Made by a program: the position numbers and the translations under genes. A DNA stretch of 41,612 bases. Origin: Akkermansia sp. GTDB lineage: Bacteria; Verrucomicrobiota; Verrucomicrobiia; Verrucomicrobiales; Akkermansiaceae. This document shows, piece by piece, positions 41,546 through 41,612 of this stretch (positions are counted from its first letter, which is position 1; each line of letters opens with the position of its first letter). A model generated the notes under the pieces. The model was not told the origin of the DNA. It did no database searches and was given only the letters and a program-made list of their open reading frames with translations. The stretch is taken from contig JAFQGD010000017.1 in the NCBI GenBank assembly GCA_017398355.1, positions 1 to 41,612 on the forward strand. The letters are read 5' to 3'.

Positions 41546-41612
41546 TCAGCGTTTGAGGAGTTGATAAAACGAGATATATCCCTCTGCTCGCAGCCATGCG
41601 TTATCCATGCAG
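41546..41612 (-). CDS. Group II intron reverse transcriptase/maturase, C-terminal fragment
   Basis: The last 21 codons before a TGA (41546-41548 on the plus strand) read DNAWLRAEGYISFYQLLKR after a Cys and Met, continuing past the right edge. The pattern of Trp-Leu-Arg followed by a glycine-aromatic helix and a basic end is like the C-terminus of intron-encoded proteins, and it ends 6 bases before domain V, the normal place for the intron ORF (domain IV). These proteins splice their own intron and copy it into new DNA sites. Only the end is present, so integrity cannot be judged. Confidence 0.75.
   Translation of the reverse strand, partial: CMDNAWLRAEGYISFYQLLKR

Larger units (their letters stand above)
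41474..41612 (-). mobile_element. Group II intron, 3' end only
   Basis: On the minus strand the sequence runs, 5' to 3': the end of a reverse transcriptase frame, a domain V hairpin, a domain VI hairpin with a bulged A, and then AAT, a usual type of intron end (AY). The 3' splice point is probably near 41474, about 23 bp past the RND-pump stop. The 5' part lies outside the window to the right. Confidence 0.85.

Noticed and set aside
1..41612. tRNA or rRNA genes
   Set aside because: No T-arm-like motif with a matching acceptor stem and no rRNA-like stretch was noticed on reading; a tRNA scan was not possible here.

Overview
The window looks like chromosomal DNA of a Verrucomicrobiota bacterium, perhaps an Akkermansiaceae-like gut lineage. 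The reasons are a Gram-negative cell envelope, a giant autotransporter whose N-terminal half resembles chlamydial polymorphic membrane proteins (Pmp), secreted SEL1 and ankyrin proteins, Pro/Ala-rich linkers, weak Shine-Dalgarno sites and moderate GC. This is inference; no rRNA or other taxonomic marker is present.

Layout. (1) Bases 1-9523, minus strand: one uninterrupted reading frame of at least 3174 codons that leaves the window on the left. It has a signal peptide, a GGA/NN-rich Pmp-like half, five exact-period 173-residue repeats, autotransporter-type strand repeats and the start of a C-terminal beta-barrel. (2) 9717-12525, minus: a three-gene set of exported repeat proteins (SEL1, SEL1, ankyrin) behind a strong sigma70-like promoter. 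(3) 12526-13079: a gene-free stretch with inverted repeats. (4) 13080-15277, minus: an FHA-like membrane protein and the replicative helicase DnaB. (5) 15434-19945, plus: an iron(II) uptake operon (feoA, feoB, a Cys-rich small membrane protein, an OprB-like porin) with a clear promoter, a possible metalloregulator box and a strong terminator. (6) 19967-23303, minus: three genes joined by ATGA overlaps (secreted unknown, short-chain dehydrogenase, membrane-anchored GH75 chitosanase-like protein). (7) 23395-30812, minus: a membrane protein, phosphoglucomutase/phosphomannomutase, DoxX, a large coiled-coil/TPR exported protein and an aspartate-type aminotransferase. (8) 31166-33972, plus: GltS-like glutamate/Na+ symporter and argininosuccinate lyase. 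(9) 34133-41451, plus: two unknown proteins, a lipoprotein with two complete membrane-fusion adaptor modules in one chain, and an AcrB-type RND pump. (10) 41474-41612, minus: the 3' end of a group II intron (domains V and VI plus the last 21 codons of its reverse transcriptase), inserted just behind the pump gene.

The most unusual items are the FeoB whose extra segment reads as a circularly permuted DUF805 membrane domain, the tandem RND adaptor, the chimeric giant autotransporter, the intron end at the window edge, and a recurring arrangement in which a good -10 box lies only 7-10 bases before the start codon, suggesting leaderless or nearly leaderless mRNAs.

The genes do not form one pathway. 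The window is a mix of housekeeping genes (dnaB, argH, aminotransferase, hexose-phosphate mutase) and cell-envelope or transport functions. No tRNA, rRNA or CRISPR array was seen.
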